From Heliocybe sulcata (taxonomy: Eukaryota; Basidiomycota; Agaricomycetes; Gloeophyllales; Gloeophyllaceae), in contig ML213505.1 of the NCBI GenBank assembly GCA_004369045.1, forward strand, positions 1,423,849 through 1,487,848: a DNA stretch of 64,000 bases, in the 5' to 3' direction. Below, in pieces: positions 12,901 to 23,810 of the stretch. The notes under the pieces were generated by a model, which was not told the origin of the DNA, searched no databases, and saw nothing but the letters and a program-made list of their open reading frames with translations. Each line of letters starts with the position of its first letter. Position 1 is the first letter of the stretch. Position numbers and translations under genes: made by a program.

Positions 12901-13292
12901 CTTCGCATTCGGCGTTCTTATCGTCATCGAGTGCAGCGCTGGGTGGCCCGCCCGTCAGCTTGCAGGACGGGTCGTCTATGTCTATCCCGCGCTCGACGTC
13001 GTACTATTCGAGATCTGGCGACATTACTGGCCAGGGTCATCAACTGTATTATGGTTCGAATGACATGAATCAGTACAGTTATGCGGCTTCCTCGAGTTCC
13101 TCGACACTTCTCTCGGCGCGTTCTCTGACTAGCCATCAAGCTTCTGTTCTTGCGAGCTCGGCTAGCAGCGCACCTGCAACCTCGTCTGGACCACTGTCTG
13201 CTGGGGTGTACCAGACCCAAAGCAGATATTTCGACCCAGCCAGCGCGTACTCTAGCTCTGGCACGAGCTACCCTTCGGAGACGTGGCAGTAA
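9913..13292 (+). CDS. Zn2Cys6 transcription factor, 853 aa
   Basis: Fungal-specific nuclear regulator. Ten exons: 9913-10061, 10155-10247, 10369-10434, 10491-10645, 10860-11321, 11392-11417, 11476-11651, 11744-12116, 12173-12191 and 12250-13292. They sum to 2562 nt in frame. The binuclear zinc cluster spans the first two exons: CGACRMRRVRC, a 16-residue loop, then CSNCRERGLKC, giving the spacing CX2CX6CX16CX2CX6C. A basic linker (KLLRRGRRLQQ) follows. The middle region resembles the fungal transcription-factor regulatory domain (WAASFGIDEAGNP, RARIFWYAYAHEG). The C-terminal 200 residues are Ser/Pro/Tyr/Gly-rich, as in activation regions. Two exons are only 26 and 19 nt. The target pathway cannot be read from the sequence. 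The next gene is convergent, so no pathway partner is implied. Confidence 0.9.
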
Positions 13293-14825
13293 AGTCGCCC
13301 ATGAATATGCGCTCATCTGCAACAATCTTCTCATATCTCTGTACCAATATTCGTATGCTGCTTTCCAGCTTTCGTCAAGATATATCCCATACTTCGCCAT
13401 TCGAAGTCGACCCCCTATCATAATTGCATGCGCCACGCAAACACGGCATCTATCTTGGGGTTACCTTATTATATCCGTATCTGATAGTTGTCTCGTATAT
13501 TCTGGTCTTGCTTTCGCTATATCCTAGTTTGCTGCGGCCCGGCATAACGGACGCTTGTATTGTATCACAATGTACCTGTCTCCTGGCAAAGTTTTCTCTC
13601 CATCTGTAGAGCTGTCATAGTAATATGTAATTATAGGTATAGTACATAATAGCGATATCATGAGTCATACGGTGATGCTGACGAGGTAATGTGCTCAGGA
13701 TTTGGGCAAGGCCTGTGGTGGACATGGAAGATGTCGTGGTGATTGTGCCGGCCCGATCCGTGGCGTCAGTTGTTGTAGGCCGGGTTCTCGTGGATGCATC
13801 GGACTGATGAGAAGCACATGCCGAAGGCTAAGAAGGCGAGGCAAATTAAACCTTTTGCGCTTTGTAGATATCGCGATACGTGTGACAATGGAAGTCCCGA
13901 GAAGAGGGCTAGAAGCATCGGCCTCGAGGCAGCCAATCAGCGTACTTGCCCGCCCATCCCGACGTCGGGCACGCATCTGCATCGGGCGATTCAAAGCAGC
14001 CTCCCGATTAGGCTTCGAGGATTCGTCGCCATGTCCCTGCAACGCAGTCCGAGAACGGGCTATCATGTTTCAAGGCATGATGACCCTGGAACAAATACAT
14101 CACTGCCCGCTGCGTGCGTGCAAGTCATCGTGGCGGGCGACTGAGAACAATGAGCGCGCTATTCTCGGGTGCGCCCACGGCTAACGCGCTGCATGTGTCA
14201 ACCGCGGGAGGACGCGCAAGTATGGAAGAGACTCCAGGCGGTGGATCGGTCGTTTTAGCTGGTCGAGAACCGCATTGTACCCGGCCAGGTCGAGGAGCGG
14301 ACTGCCTCCGTCGTTGACGAAGCCTACAGTGTAGCAATGCCCTCACAATCAGGTCTCAGGCTGTACTTGCATCATAATTGGTCAGCGTCATCAGCTAGGG
14401 CACCTCGACTTACTCCTGAATTAGTATACTTTGGACGACAAGGATGGTCTCGCTGCTGAGGCCTGAGGCGGAGCTCCTGCATGTCTCCGCTCTTCTGTGG
14501 TGTGAAAATAGTAGCAGCACGCCAGACTGAATCAGAAGTTTGGTACGTGCCGACAGATTTCGCTGAGGGACCGTCCTTAAGTGGCATAGGTGTCTTCGGG
14601 ACGCCTGATGACAGTGCGGGAACATAAGCCGTTCGGCAACTGAACGCACAATGGCATTGATCTGGAGCTAATTGCAATGTTGCTCTCTCAATCCTGCCTC
14701 CGCAGCGGAAGAACATCAGTATCAATCAGGAGATCAGCAAAGGAAAATCAATCTTGAACCTAGTAGTACAAAAGGATCCCGTCCTCTATCCATCCTGGGG
14801 TGCTGAGTGCGGCAAGCTCCTAGAA
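13293..14825. other. Gap between convergent genes, with possible unrecognised minus-strand coding pieces
   Basis: Most of this 1.5 kb is unassigned. On the minus strand, 14323-14172 encodes protein-like text (VGFVNDGGSPLLDLAGYNAV, then LDQLKRPIHRLESLPYL), and 14630-14400 also reads smoothly (SASGLSSETILVVQSILIQE before a GT donor). I could not join them into a gene with a start codon or name a family. This may be a small gene of unknown type or the remains of one. The 13293-13690 part has nothing I can support. Confidence 0.3.
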
Positions 14826-16210
14826 TCAGAGCTTCGAAATAGAGGCCGCGCCATCCGTTAGGCCTATACCTAACATGACTTCAAGCTTCTTTAGTGCCGA
14901 CAGAGAGCCGCCAATAGACACGCCTGACGGATAGATAAACGTCATGATACCACACGAGGCCAGCTGGGGAAGACAAACGGAGCGATGCGGAATGGGATCT
15001 ATTACTTACGTATTGTCTGCATTCCCAGGTCTCTGGCAGTCTTGAGGTTTCTGGACGGGAACCGCCGTTAAAGAAGGGACGACAATACTATGGGAGAACG
15101 CACGCTCCGATGTCATCCAAGAATACAGCATCTTCTGGGGCGATTTCGTTTCTTTGGCAAGCCAGAAGATAGAAGGCAGGGTCTGGCTTGCTATTTGCGT
15201 AGATGGAATCGGTCAGAGCCGACGTGCGACGTGCTGCGACCAGCGTACCGCATGCCCAGGGTGCTCGAATCGCAGAAGTCGTCAAATAGAGACCTCAGGC
15301 TTGGTGGCACCGGTCCTCCCTTATCCCAGCCTAAGAATGCTAGCTCCGTGGCGGGCAGGCCAGTAGCAGCCGATAACGGCGTGACGTGGGACCCGGACGT
15401 CCCAGAGGCTTGAGGTGAATCAAATTTGCTGAAATTGTTTGTCAGCGCGATGACGCGCCATCTTCGACTCTCTGATGACCGGGTATTGAGTTAAGCATTA
15501 AAACAGTCGATAAGAGATGGATGCTTGGCGAACCTCTAATCCGCCGGATTGCATTGACCACGAGTTCGTCGTACTCGGAACTCTCCCGCATCATGCGACC
15601 AAAGAGCTGCATTTCACGTCCTATAATTGTCACTCAAGCAAATGGCGAAGTCAGAACATACCTCGCGTCCATCTATCGCTAGTTTCTCAGGGAGTGCCGG
15701 GCATCCTGCACCAGAATCAGTGAATAGTCAGGCTTCTGAATCTATAGTGAGACACTGCGTACGCATGCCTTTCCTTCTGCTGTATTCGGTATACCAAATG
15801 TTACCATTACGGGTATCTGACAGTTCATCTCCGAAGCTCTTGTAGAAGTCGTATAATGGCATTTCTCCGCGCTCGAACTTCTGCCAGGCGCCGCTATCTC
15901 CACGTCTTGTGCTAAATGGTGGTCATAGTAGTGCGTCAGGGTGTGGCGTGACCAGAAGTTTAACATGAGATATGATGCTCGCAAGTTGCGGCACCTACAT
16001 GGAGACATTAATATAGTTGTCAGGAAGGTTATGTTCCTGCTCGTAGGCAGCAATGGCCAGGAAGGGACTCTTGAGTACGACGCCCCCAATCTAGGTGCAT
16101 GAAAGGAGATACGTCAGTATCTCTGGCCCTGAGTGAATGGACACATCAAGGCATATGAATCGGCGGGGACTCACATCGAAAATGACAGCCTTGAGATTGG
16201 GACAAGTCAT
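14826..16210 (-). CDS. HAD-superfamily hydrolase with peroxisomal SKL ending, 280 aa
   Basis: Haloacid-dehalogenase-like phosphatase related to the N-terminal domains of soluble epoxide hydrolase and ACAD10. Nine exons: 16210-16175, 16090-15999, 15911-15763, 15705-15662, 15606-15534, 15471-15249, 15190-15104, 15050-15010 and 14923-14826, 280 residues. HAD motifs appear in order: AVIFDIGGVV (motif I), IALTNNF (motif II), GMRKPDP (motif III Lys) and VFLDDIG (motif IV). Motif I has Asp-Ile-Gly where classical phosphatases have DxD, so the second acid is missing. That is also usual in this fungal subfamily as I know it, and general-acid catalysis may differ. The last residues are ISKL, a textbook PTS1 signal for import into peroxisomes. 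Substrate unknown. Divergent from the EF-hand gene. Confidence 0.9.
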
Positions 16211-16352
16211 GCCCGCTGAGTTGTCCGGGAGTCCAAATTTGTCGCGGAGATGCTATGTCACCGGTTAGTTATATGGTCAAATGAGATCAGTTTGTCTTAA
16301 CCTTGGTTTGCAACAGAACGGTATGTAATCTAACGACTGCACTTGAACGCAA

Positions 16353-16438
16353 ACCAATCGGGAAGGGTGCTCACGGAGCAACCAATCGGGTGACATACTT
16401 CTTCTCATTGGTTAGAATTGACCGGTCCTCACCACGTG
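16353..16438. promoter_or_regulatory. CCAAT and CACGTG cluster in a divergent promoter
   Basis: The decamer ACCAATCGGG occurs twice (16353-16362 and 16381-16390). An inverted CCAAT (CATTGGTT, 16406-16413) and CACGTG (16433-16438) follow. The cluster sits in the 650 bp shared by the HAD hydrolase (minus) and the EF-hand gene (plus). CCAAT is the binding core of the HAP complex and CACGTG of bHLH factors. Use by either gene is inferred. Confidence 0.5.
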
Positions 16439-16860
16439 ACCGGCGATTACGTACTTAGGTTTTCTTGGGCGTCCCGCTCCGTGGGTGTGGCGATACACGC
16501 AGGCGGTAATATGCACGCAACTGTTCCCAATATACACCTGCACTTATTGTTTCTCGTCATGGTAGGCCAGAACTTGAATTCAGGGCTTCGAAGCGACTGA
16601 TGCAGAGTATGTCTTTGCCATGCTTTTCGCTATTCCAATGCATCTCTGTCTCCTCCGCTGGTCAACAGAATATATCCGTCGGAACAAGGCGCTTACGGAG
16701 GTGACTCACGTCCATGTCATGAGGCTATGGGCGTACCGCCCAACCCCAACTGAACATATAAAGACAATGTCAGATAGCATCATGCGGCAGTTCCCACGAC
16801 TATCTCTTGCTTTACACCACTATACCCTTGAACAACTGACGCCCCTTCGTACTGCGCCCA

Positions 16861-18032
16861 ATGTATTCTCATCCCAGTCAATACAGCCAGCATGGCCGCC
16901 CCAGCCATCACCACTCGGTATCCTCTCGGCATAGCCATCGTGACTCCAGATACGCTCAAGCGCCAGCAGGCGGGCACGGCAGCTATGGAGGTTATGGCCC
17001 GCCCCCTAACGCCGACCCTCAATTATGGCACTGGTTTTCGACTGTCGACGCGGACCGCTCGGGACAGATATCTCTTAATGAATTGCAAGCTGCCCTCGTC
17101 AATGGTGAATGGCCTTTGGGACTTGTGTGCTATGACCGAGTTGACATGTGGTTATCGTATGACCAGGAAATTGGACTAGTGAGTCCTGTTTATATCGTGA
17201 ACGCCACTCGATGGGTCCTGCCTGTCGCAGAATCTCCCAGCTACTCCTATATGGCCCGAGGGCCAGCCGGCCAAGGGGGAGACCATCTGCTTCGGTATTT
17301 CGGAGGTATTATCTTGATCAGGGTGTTCTAAACGTTGTCTGACAGAATTCGACCTGGACACGGTCAAGATGCTTATGAACATGTTTGTATGTCGGCGTTT
17401 ATACTTCGCGGTAATTTCAAGACCTGACATTTGATACTAGGATACGGATCGGAGTGGCAGCATCGGCTTCAACGGTACAGCTAGTTGCACCGCTCGTATT
17501 ACTTCCGGAGCTTACGCATGTGGAAGAGTTTGCCGGGCTATGGAAGTACATTGCTGATTGGCAGAACGTCTTCCGGCACTTTGATAGAGACAACTCAGGC
17601 TCCATCGAAGGCCACGAACTCGCCGAGGCGCTTCGGAGCTTCGGGTACAATCTGTCGCCCAGGCTGCTACAGTTGATTGAGCTGAAATACGGTGCGCACA
17701 ATCACGCCGGCGGATGATTTGCCTCGCTAATCTCCGGGATTTACAGCTACCGGACCTGCTTCGGGCTATGTTCCCTCGGCAGGTATCTCTTTCGACCGTT
17801 TCGTCAGAGCGTGCGTTGTCGTCAAATCGTTGACGGAAGCCTTCCAACAGTGAGCAATTCATCTCGGCCCCGCTCTTCCGCTGTGGAAACTGAAGACCTA
17901 ATATCAGACTCGATGGGGATCGGGATGGGTGGATTCAAGTCTCCTATCAGCAGTTCATGGAGGTGAGATCGGAGTCATTATCCCAAACATAGCCGTCCTG
18001 AAGTCTTGCAGATGTTCTTGAGGTCGCCATGA
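16861..18032 (+). CDS. PEF1: Penta-EF-hand calcium-binding protein (PEF1/ALG-2 type)
   Basis: Small calcium sensor of the penta-EF-hand family, cytosolic and recruited to membranes on calcium binding. Seven exons: 16861-17104, 17346-17386, 17441-17474, 17527-17691, 17747-17849, 17908-17962 and 18012-18032, 220 residues. The N-terminus is His/Ser/Gly/Tyr-rich as in the family. EF loops are visible as [24 protein letters not shown] and [12 protein letters not shown], and a late DGDRDGWIQ loop. The first intron (17105-17345) is 241 nt. The bases just after its donor would continue in frame as Gly-Glu-Trp, residues that relatives have at this place, so this donor could be wrong or the linker may be shorter here. 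The chosen model is the only one that keeps phase. Most likely functional. Confidence 0.88.
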
Positions 18033-18285
18033 AATCACGAGGTGGACCTACAACAAGACAAATACCATCATTCTCACTTTGTCCTCGTCGCTGTTTTGTA
18101 ATATGCTAATGCTTTGTACGTATACGGCTTTGTACTGTACTTGGATATCGCCTCCCTTGTTTTAATCGCACTCGGCAACTGTATAACTTGGTAAGCACAA
18201 GAATGATAGGTGTGTACGTACTAAGTGAATGCGATCGACGGGATGTTCTGTCAATGTACGGCGCTTCGCACTGTGCTTGTACGTT

Positions 18286-18501
18286 TCATGACTCTCTTTC
18301 GTGCGCTCTGAAGGTGCAATGTCGCTCTCTGGGCACCATTTTGAGCTGTCTCCGCTGCTCCGCTGCTACGAATGCATCGGCGTCCATTGATGCAATCACG
18401 TGTAATGCCTCAGTCTCTGGGGCACCGGTAATGTCGCCAGCCGCGGGTAATATCCATTGCATTAAACGTTGCATGACCCCTCTGTCTACCTTAACTTCCA
18501 C
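18286..18501 (-). CDS. Possible small 71-aa open frame
   Basis: An uninterrupted minus-strand frame with ATG at 18501. It reads like a compact acidic helix-rich peptide (WILPAAGDITGAPETEALHV) followed by a basic tail. No family is recognised. Its start codon is only 31 bases from the start codon of the acyl-CoA synthetase on the other strand, so both genes could hardly have separate promoters. It may be chance. I keep it because its composition is unlike the neighbouring non-coding DNA. Confidence 0.2.
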   Translation of the reverse strand: MEVKVDRGVMQRLMQWILPAAGDITGAPETEALHVIASMDADAFVAAEQRRQLKMVPRERHCTFRAHERES

Positions 18502-18532
18502 CTGCGAGCGGTAGACTCAACCCACCACTGCG

Positions 18533-21479
18533 ATGTCGTTGAACAAGCAGATCCCCTTCCCCCCGGATTTGGACTTGAAACGCCAATCTGTAGAAGTCCC
18601 AGGGACTAAGAAGCCAGGGCAAACTGGTCTGTCTTTCCGAGTCCTAGGCGTTTGGATTGGCACAGGCTAACCACAGGTTTGGCGCTCGCTACGAACAGGT
18701 CATTACCGCAATGGTGTGTAATGGATTACCGACGTCGGGCCAAGGATTTGCTGATTTAAAGCTTCTCTGACGCCGCGTAGGATACTGGGGCCTTATCCCC
18801 GTTGGTGCTGAACCCAACCGGCTCAGCACTCTCTTAGATATATACAACAATGGCTACGCGCTCTCTAAGGACCTTCCTTTCCTCGGATACCGACCGAAGA
18901 TCTCGGAGAATGACTTCGCAAAGCAGTTCGTCTGGCAGACATATGGCGAGGTGGACGTTAGGAGGCGGGCTATAGGAAGTGCACTCCATGCCCTGTTTCA
19001 GAAGGGCGTTTTGGGCGGCGGTGACATGGAGACGGTCGGGATATGGAGTCAGAACAGACCTGGTACGTTGAATGCGTCTGGAGCAATGTGATGATGTGCT
19101 CATGGCTATGTGCGAAGAATGGCAAATCATCGACCTTGCACTGCACGCATACAAAAAAGTAGGGGTCAGTTTGTACGATACGCTGGGTCGGGACTCCGTC
19201 GGTACGTGATCCTGCTAAGCGTTCGGAGCTTCACCTAACAATCCCACCAGAATACATGTATGTATGCGGGACCGTTCATCTGCTACAGACCATTAATCCG
19301 CCTCTAGCATCCGCCACGCCCATCTCTCTGTCGTCTTTGCGACGTGGCAGCATATACCCACTCTCCTCAAGCTTGCACCCGGCCTTTCAGATGTTCTGAA
19401 ACTGATCGTCTGCATTGACGACGTACCTCCAAAGGCGAAGTTTATCTTGTCTTCTTGGGCTGAGCTCCAGAAGGTGCAAATCAAGGAACTTCACGAACGT
19501 AAGTATCATATAAATGATGTTCTGCCCCGTGGATTCACATATCGCCATGCCTCTCAGTCGAAGCGGAAGGCAGGGCAAATCTGATGGAACCTCTCTCTGT
19601 AACTCCGGACGACATCGCTTCTTTGTGTTACACTTCTGTAAGCTTTTGGGGCTCCGCATCACATGGCACACTGAAGTCAAGGATGTCTTAGGGCACGACA
19701 AGTACTCCCAAGGGTTAGTTGAACGTGCATCATATCTATGCATTGACTTCATACAACACTCTAGGTGTTGTCCTGACCCATGCGAACCTCACAAGTGCTG
19801 TCGACTCGTGTCTGCACGGAAGCGACTTCGATAACCGGGGCGTCCTCCTTTCATATCTCCCCCTCGCGCACATCTATGAGGTAAAGCGTGGCTCATAACG
19901 GGTTGGCTCTTGTCCTGACGAAACTACTCAGAGAATCTCCGAGCTGCTCGTCATCACCATTGGAGGCAGCATAGGCTACTTTACTGGTGACCCTCTGAGA
20001 CTACTGGAAGACGCTCAGATCCTGAAGCCAAATTACTTCCCCTCGGTTCCACGAGTGCTAAACAGAGTATACCAATCGGCCATGGTCGCTGGCAGCGCTC
20101 CGGGGTTGAAAGGCACGCTCTTCAAGAAGGCTGTTGAGGCCAAGCTTCATCGACTCAGAACGACTGGCATTAATACGCATGCGTTCTGGGACCGGCTTGT
20201 CTTCAGGAAGGTGAGACTTTACGAAAGGTGTCGTCTTGCTTCGTTGAGCTCATTTGGCAATTCAGGTTGTTGCAGCATTGGGTGGTAATCTGAAGATGGT
20301 CACTTGCGGGTCAGCGCCCATATCTCCTGACGTGATGGACTTCTTGAAGATTGCCCTCGCGTGTGATGTTGTCGAAGGTATTTTTGTCTCATTGTTTCAC
20401 AATACACTCCGATACTGACGGATGGTGCAGGGTATGATACTTGCCTATGGAAAAGAAATTGTGTGGTACTGAAACACAATTCACAGGTACGGCATGACGG
20501 AGAATGGTGCGACATGTAGCCGTGTATGGCCGAACGACCCGACTTCGAGCAGCACCGTCGGGCCTCCTCAGCCATGCAACGAGGTCAAGCTCGTTGATGT
20601 AGCTGCTATGGGGTACAGCTCAGAGGATAAGCCCTACCCACGGGGTGAACTTTGCGTGCGGGGTCCTAACTGCTTCTCCGGGTATTACAAGGGTATGCAC
20701 CTGTACAACTGAAGGAGATTTGTACATTGACACGGCAGGAGCAGATGAAAAGAACACAAAAGAGGCCCTGGATGATGAAGGGTGGCTGCATACCGGTGAT
20801 GTCGCTGCTATCGACGAGTGTGGTCGGATCAAGTTAATTGACCGTGTCAAGGTTCGTCTCTCTGATACGGCGTATAACCAAGTAATAATGGTTTGTGCAG
20901 AACATCATGAAGCTCGCACAAGGCGAATATGTGGCTCTAGAGAAGATTGAAAACCTTTACTCTGCATGCCCTCAGGTCGCTCAAGTATATGTGCATGGCG
21001 ATTCCTTGCAGTCGTACCTGGTCGGGGTAATTGTGCCCGATCCAGTACAGCTTGCCTCGCTTGCTTCGAGTGTTACCGGAAAGAAGCTGTCTCCAGAAGA
21101 CCAAGTGGCTCTAAGCATCGCTGCTAAAGATGAGCGAGTCATCTCCGCTCTCCTGAAGTCGCTGGATGTCGAGGCTCAACGGAATGATCTAAAAGGGTAA
21201 GGGAACCTGGTAAAATGTTCGGAGGTAGGCTAATATCAGTTTGGTAGATTTGAGTGCTTGAAGCGCATTCACGTCACTCTGGACCCCTTCTCGGTGGAAG
21301 ACGGCACCATGACTCCAACATTCAAGATTAAGCGGTTAGTCCTTTGTTGAATACATGATATCTCATCCTGAAACCGCTCTGTCATATCCAGGAAGGACGC
21401 ATACAACAAATTCAAGCGCGAGCTTGACGCGTTATATGCCTTGGGCGAGCCCGTTTCAGGACGAGTTTCAAAACTATAG
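18533..21479 (+). CDS. Long-chain acyl-CoA synthetase, peroxisomal (SKL ending), 688 aa
   Basis: Activates fatty acids to acyl-CoA with ATP, probably for peroxisomal beta-oxidation. Seventeen exons: 18533-18626, 18699-18713, 18781-19062, 19118-19201, 19251-19257, 19308-19498, 19558-19637, 19692-19713, 19765-19880, 19932-20210, 20266-20377, 20431, 20487-20692, 20745-20851, 20901-21196, 21248-21334 and 21392-21479. They total 2067 nt. The ATP loop CYTSGTTSTPKGVVLTH, the adenylate motif EGYGMTENGA and WLHTGD are all present, and the family length is normal. The protein ends RVSKL, a PTS1 signal. Exons of 15, 7, 22 and 1 nt are needed: the 7-nt exon restores VEYIIRHA, and the single G at 20431, between two introns of 53 and 55 nt, restores EGYGMTE. 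Catalytic residues look intact. Confidence 0.93.
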
Positions 21480-22190
21480 ATGCCTTTATGTTAAGGCTCG
21501 CCGGATGCACCGAGACCTGGCGGCTTTTGCGCTGCTGTTGTCTCATGCTTTTTCGCCGATATGGTAATAGCGCTGTAATCTGTACTCTGTGTTGACTGCC
21601 AGGACTTGGACGATATTGACCGACGTGTCCCCCGTTCGACCCTGAGTACCTCCGCTGCCGCCCCTATTGAGGTTCTCTTCCTTACCAACGCGTCACGTAA
21701 ACTCTACCTTAATTTTGATCATGACCGACGGCCGCCTGAGGGAAGGGCTTCCACTATATGAATGGCCTTCTGCGGTTAGCACGGAAGCGCGACAAATCGA
21801 TGCTACTCAATAAGTTGTCTTTTGCTTCTTGTTGCCATTTCAGACGAGCATGGACATCATGCACGCTGCTGCGGGACTCAAGCATCCTGTTCTTGGAGAT
21901 GCTGACCTTCTCAATCTGATGGACGTGTAAAGGAAGTTGCAATGGCTGCGGACGGTCCATGCTTCGCTGGAACCACGGAGGCCGTTCTCGCTGCACTGCC
22001 CATCCACTGCAATGGACGACGCTCTATCATGCGTGAATTCTCTGCTGGCAGATCTGCCTTGTCGAAATGTTTTACCGATACAGTTTAACTTTGTGCTACA
22101 CACATCTATATAAGTCAGCCCGGCCGATCAGTGAGGACTCCGTGTGTTTCAAAGTGGATTGACGTACTTGTTAATTCTTTCGTTGTTAAC
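21480..22190. other. Gap between convergent genes, no gene seen
   Basis: About 710 bases between the stop codons of the acyl-CoA synthetase and PDX1. Only short overlapping frames, no splice-supported coding text and no repeat seen. Confidence 0.5.
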
Positions 22191-23810
22191 TTACCATCCC
22201 CTGTTGGCCATACGGCCACCTTTCATGTCGGGCTCGCTGGAAAGATGACGGTGTTATCAGTCAGGTGTGTTCCATAATCATGGACTTCGTCACTCACATA
22301 TTCAAGCCAACCATTGCCTCTCCAAGATCTCCAGAAATCTATCGCAACAGAAATTGAGCGAGGCAGTGTATGGCGATACGATGTCTAATTACCTCAGCAA
22401 GTGTTTTAGGGTTGTTGTAGTGAGTGACCTGCGGAGAATGAATGATAGCACAGGAAACGACTAAGGACACGCACAGCTTGTACGATCGCCTTGGCTCGTT
22501 TCGCGGGATCCCCGGACTGCGCGCCGTCGGTCAGTATCTTATCTTCGCAGTCTGACGTGGCAAGGCACTTGCCTTGAAAATACCCGAGCCGACGAAGACT
22601 GCGGGGCCCACCACGTATGTATATGCGCAGCTTATTGAAAATAATCATAGTTGCTTACCACCGTCACATCCGAGCTGCATCATTAAAGCAGCGTCCGCTG
22701 TGTGTCCCTTCATAAGTCTGCTGATGAATTGAGAAATGTGAATGGGCCTTACCGGGCGTAGCAATACCCCCAGCGGCGAAATTCACAACCGGCAAGCGCT
22801 TCAGGCGCGAGGTCTCCTTAAGCAAGTGGTATGGAGCGCCGATTTCCTTGGCGAAGAGGTATAGTTCCTCTTCGCTCATCACACTAGCCTGCCTGATTGC
22901 GCTCTGGACGGCGCGCGTGTGGCGCACCGCCTCGACAACGTTCCCTGTCCCTGCCTCTCCCTTGGTGCGCACGAAGGCAGCACCCTCAGAGATACGGCGA
23001 AGCGCCTCGCCTAGATTACGCGCGCCACATACAAAAGGCACCTTAAAGGCGTGCTTGTTTATGTGGTGTTCCTCGTCCGCAGGCGTGAGGACTTCGGATT
23101 CGTCGATGTAATCGACTCCCACAGCTTGGAGGATCTGCGCAGCAATGACGACATCTAATCGTAGCACGAGAGAAAGATGGCTATAAGACGGACCTGGGCC
23201 TCGACGAAGTGGCCGATGCGCACTTTCGCCATGACCGGTATCGTGACCGCGTCGATGATCTCTTTGATCATGGCAGGGTCACTCTATTTAGATAAGAGGT
23301 TAGTGTAGGAGCGGAGAAACCTAATCATTGAGATACCATTCGTGCAACCCCTCCCTCGGCCCGTATATCAGCGGGCACGCGCTCTAATGCCATTACAGCA
23401 CAAGCTCCGGCCTCCTCAGCTATCCGGGCCTTGACGCGCCCTATCCATCAAAAGCATGCACAGATACAAGATTTAGGGACACGCACTTGCTCAGGGTTGA
23501 CGACATCCATGATCACCCCACCCTAGGACCAAGGTCATTCATTCGCAAGGCCTCCACCGCAATTGACTCACCTTCAACATCTGGGCAAGACCGGACTTGA
23601 CCTATTGCGCAACACGGATATGTCATGTGAGCGCTCTGCGGAGCAAATGAATGAAAGACGAACGCCAAAAGTGCCCGAGGCGCTGCTTCCGCCATCTCTA
23701 GGTTCCTTGGACCGGGACGGCGCCACGGACGACGAGGACACGTTTCCGACGCCATGAGGCACGGTCGGCGTTGAAAGAGAGGGAGTGTTGGCGCCTGTCG
23801 GCGTAGTCAT
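22191..23810 (-). CDS. PDX1: Pyridoxal 5'-phosphate synthase, PdxS/SNZ subunit
   Basis: Synthase subunit of the two-protein vitamin B6 pathway. It makes PLP from ribose 5-phosphate, glyceraldehyde 3-phosphate and ammonia supplied by the PDX2/SNO glutaminase, which I do not find in this window. Twelve exons: 23810-23664, 23601-23572, 23522-23487, 23429-23337, 23283-23194, 23134-22753, 22697-22659, 22598-22573, 22516-22475, 22428-22393, 22338-22298 and 22236-22191, 335 residues. Both catalytic lysines are in place, in [10 protein letters not shown] and [19 protein letters not shown]. The C-terminus ends GGRMANRGW. The intron 22572-22517 has a GC donor (AAG before GCAAGT). It is not a multiple of three, so splicing is required. 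Start chosen by the family boundary. A frame open for another 73 codons lies upstream. Confidence 0.95.

Noticed and set aside
22406-22648. Continuous frame across the PDX1 GC-AG intron, suggesting no intron
   Set aside because: That frame is not the PDX1 frame upstream. The 56-nt segment shifts phase, so it must be removed to keep VFVGSGIFK and SGDPAKRAK together.
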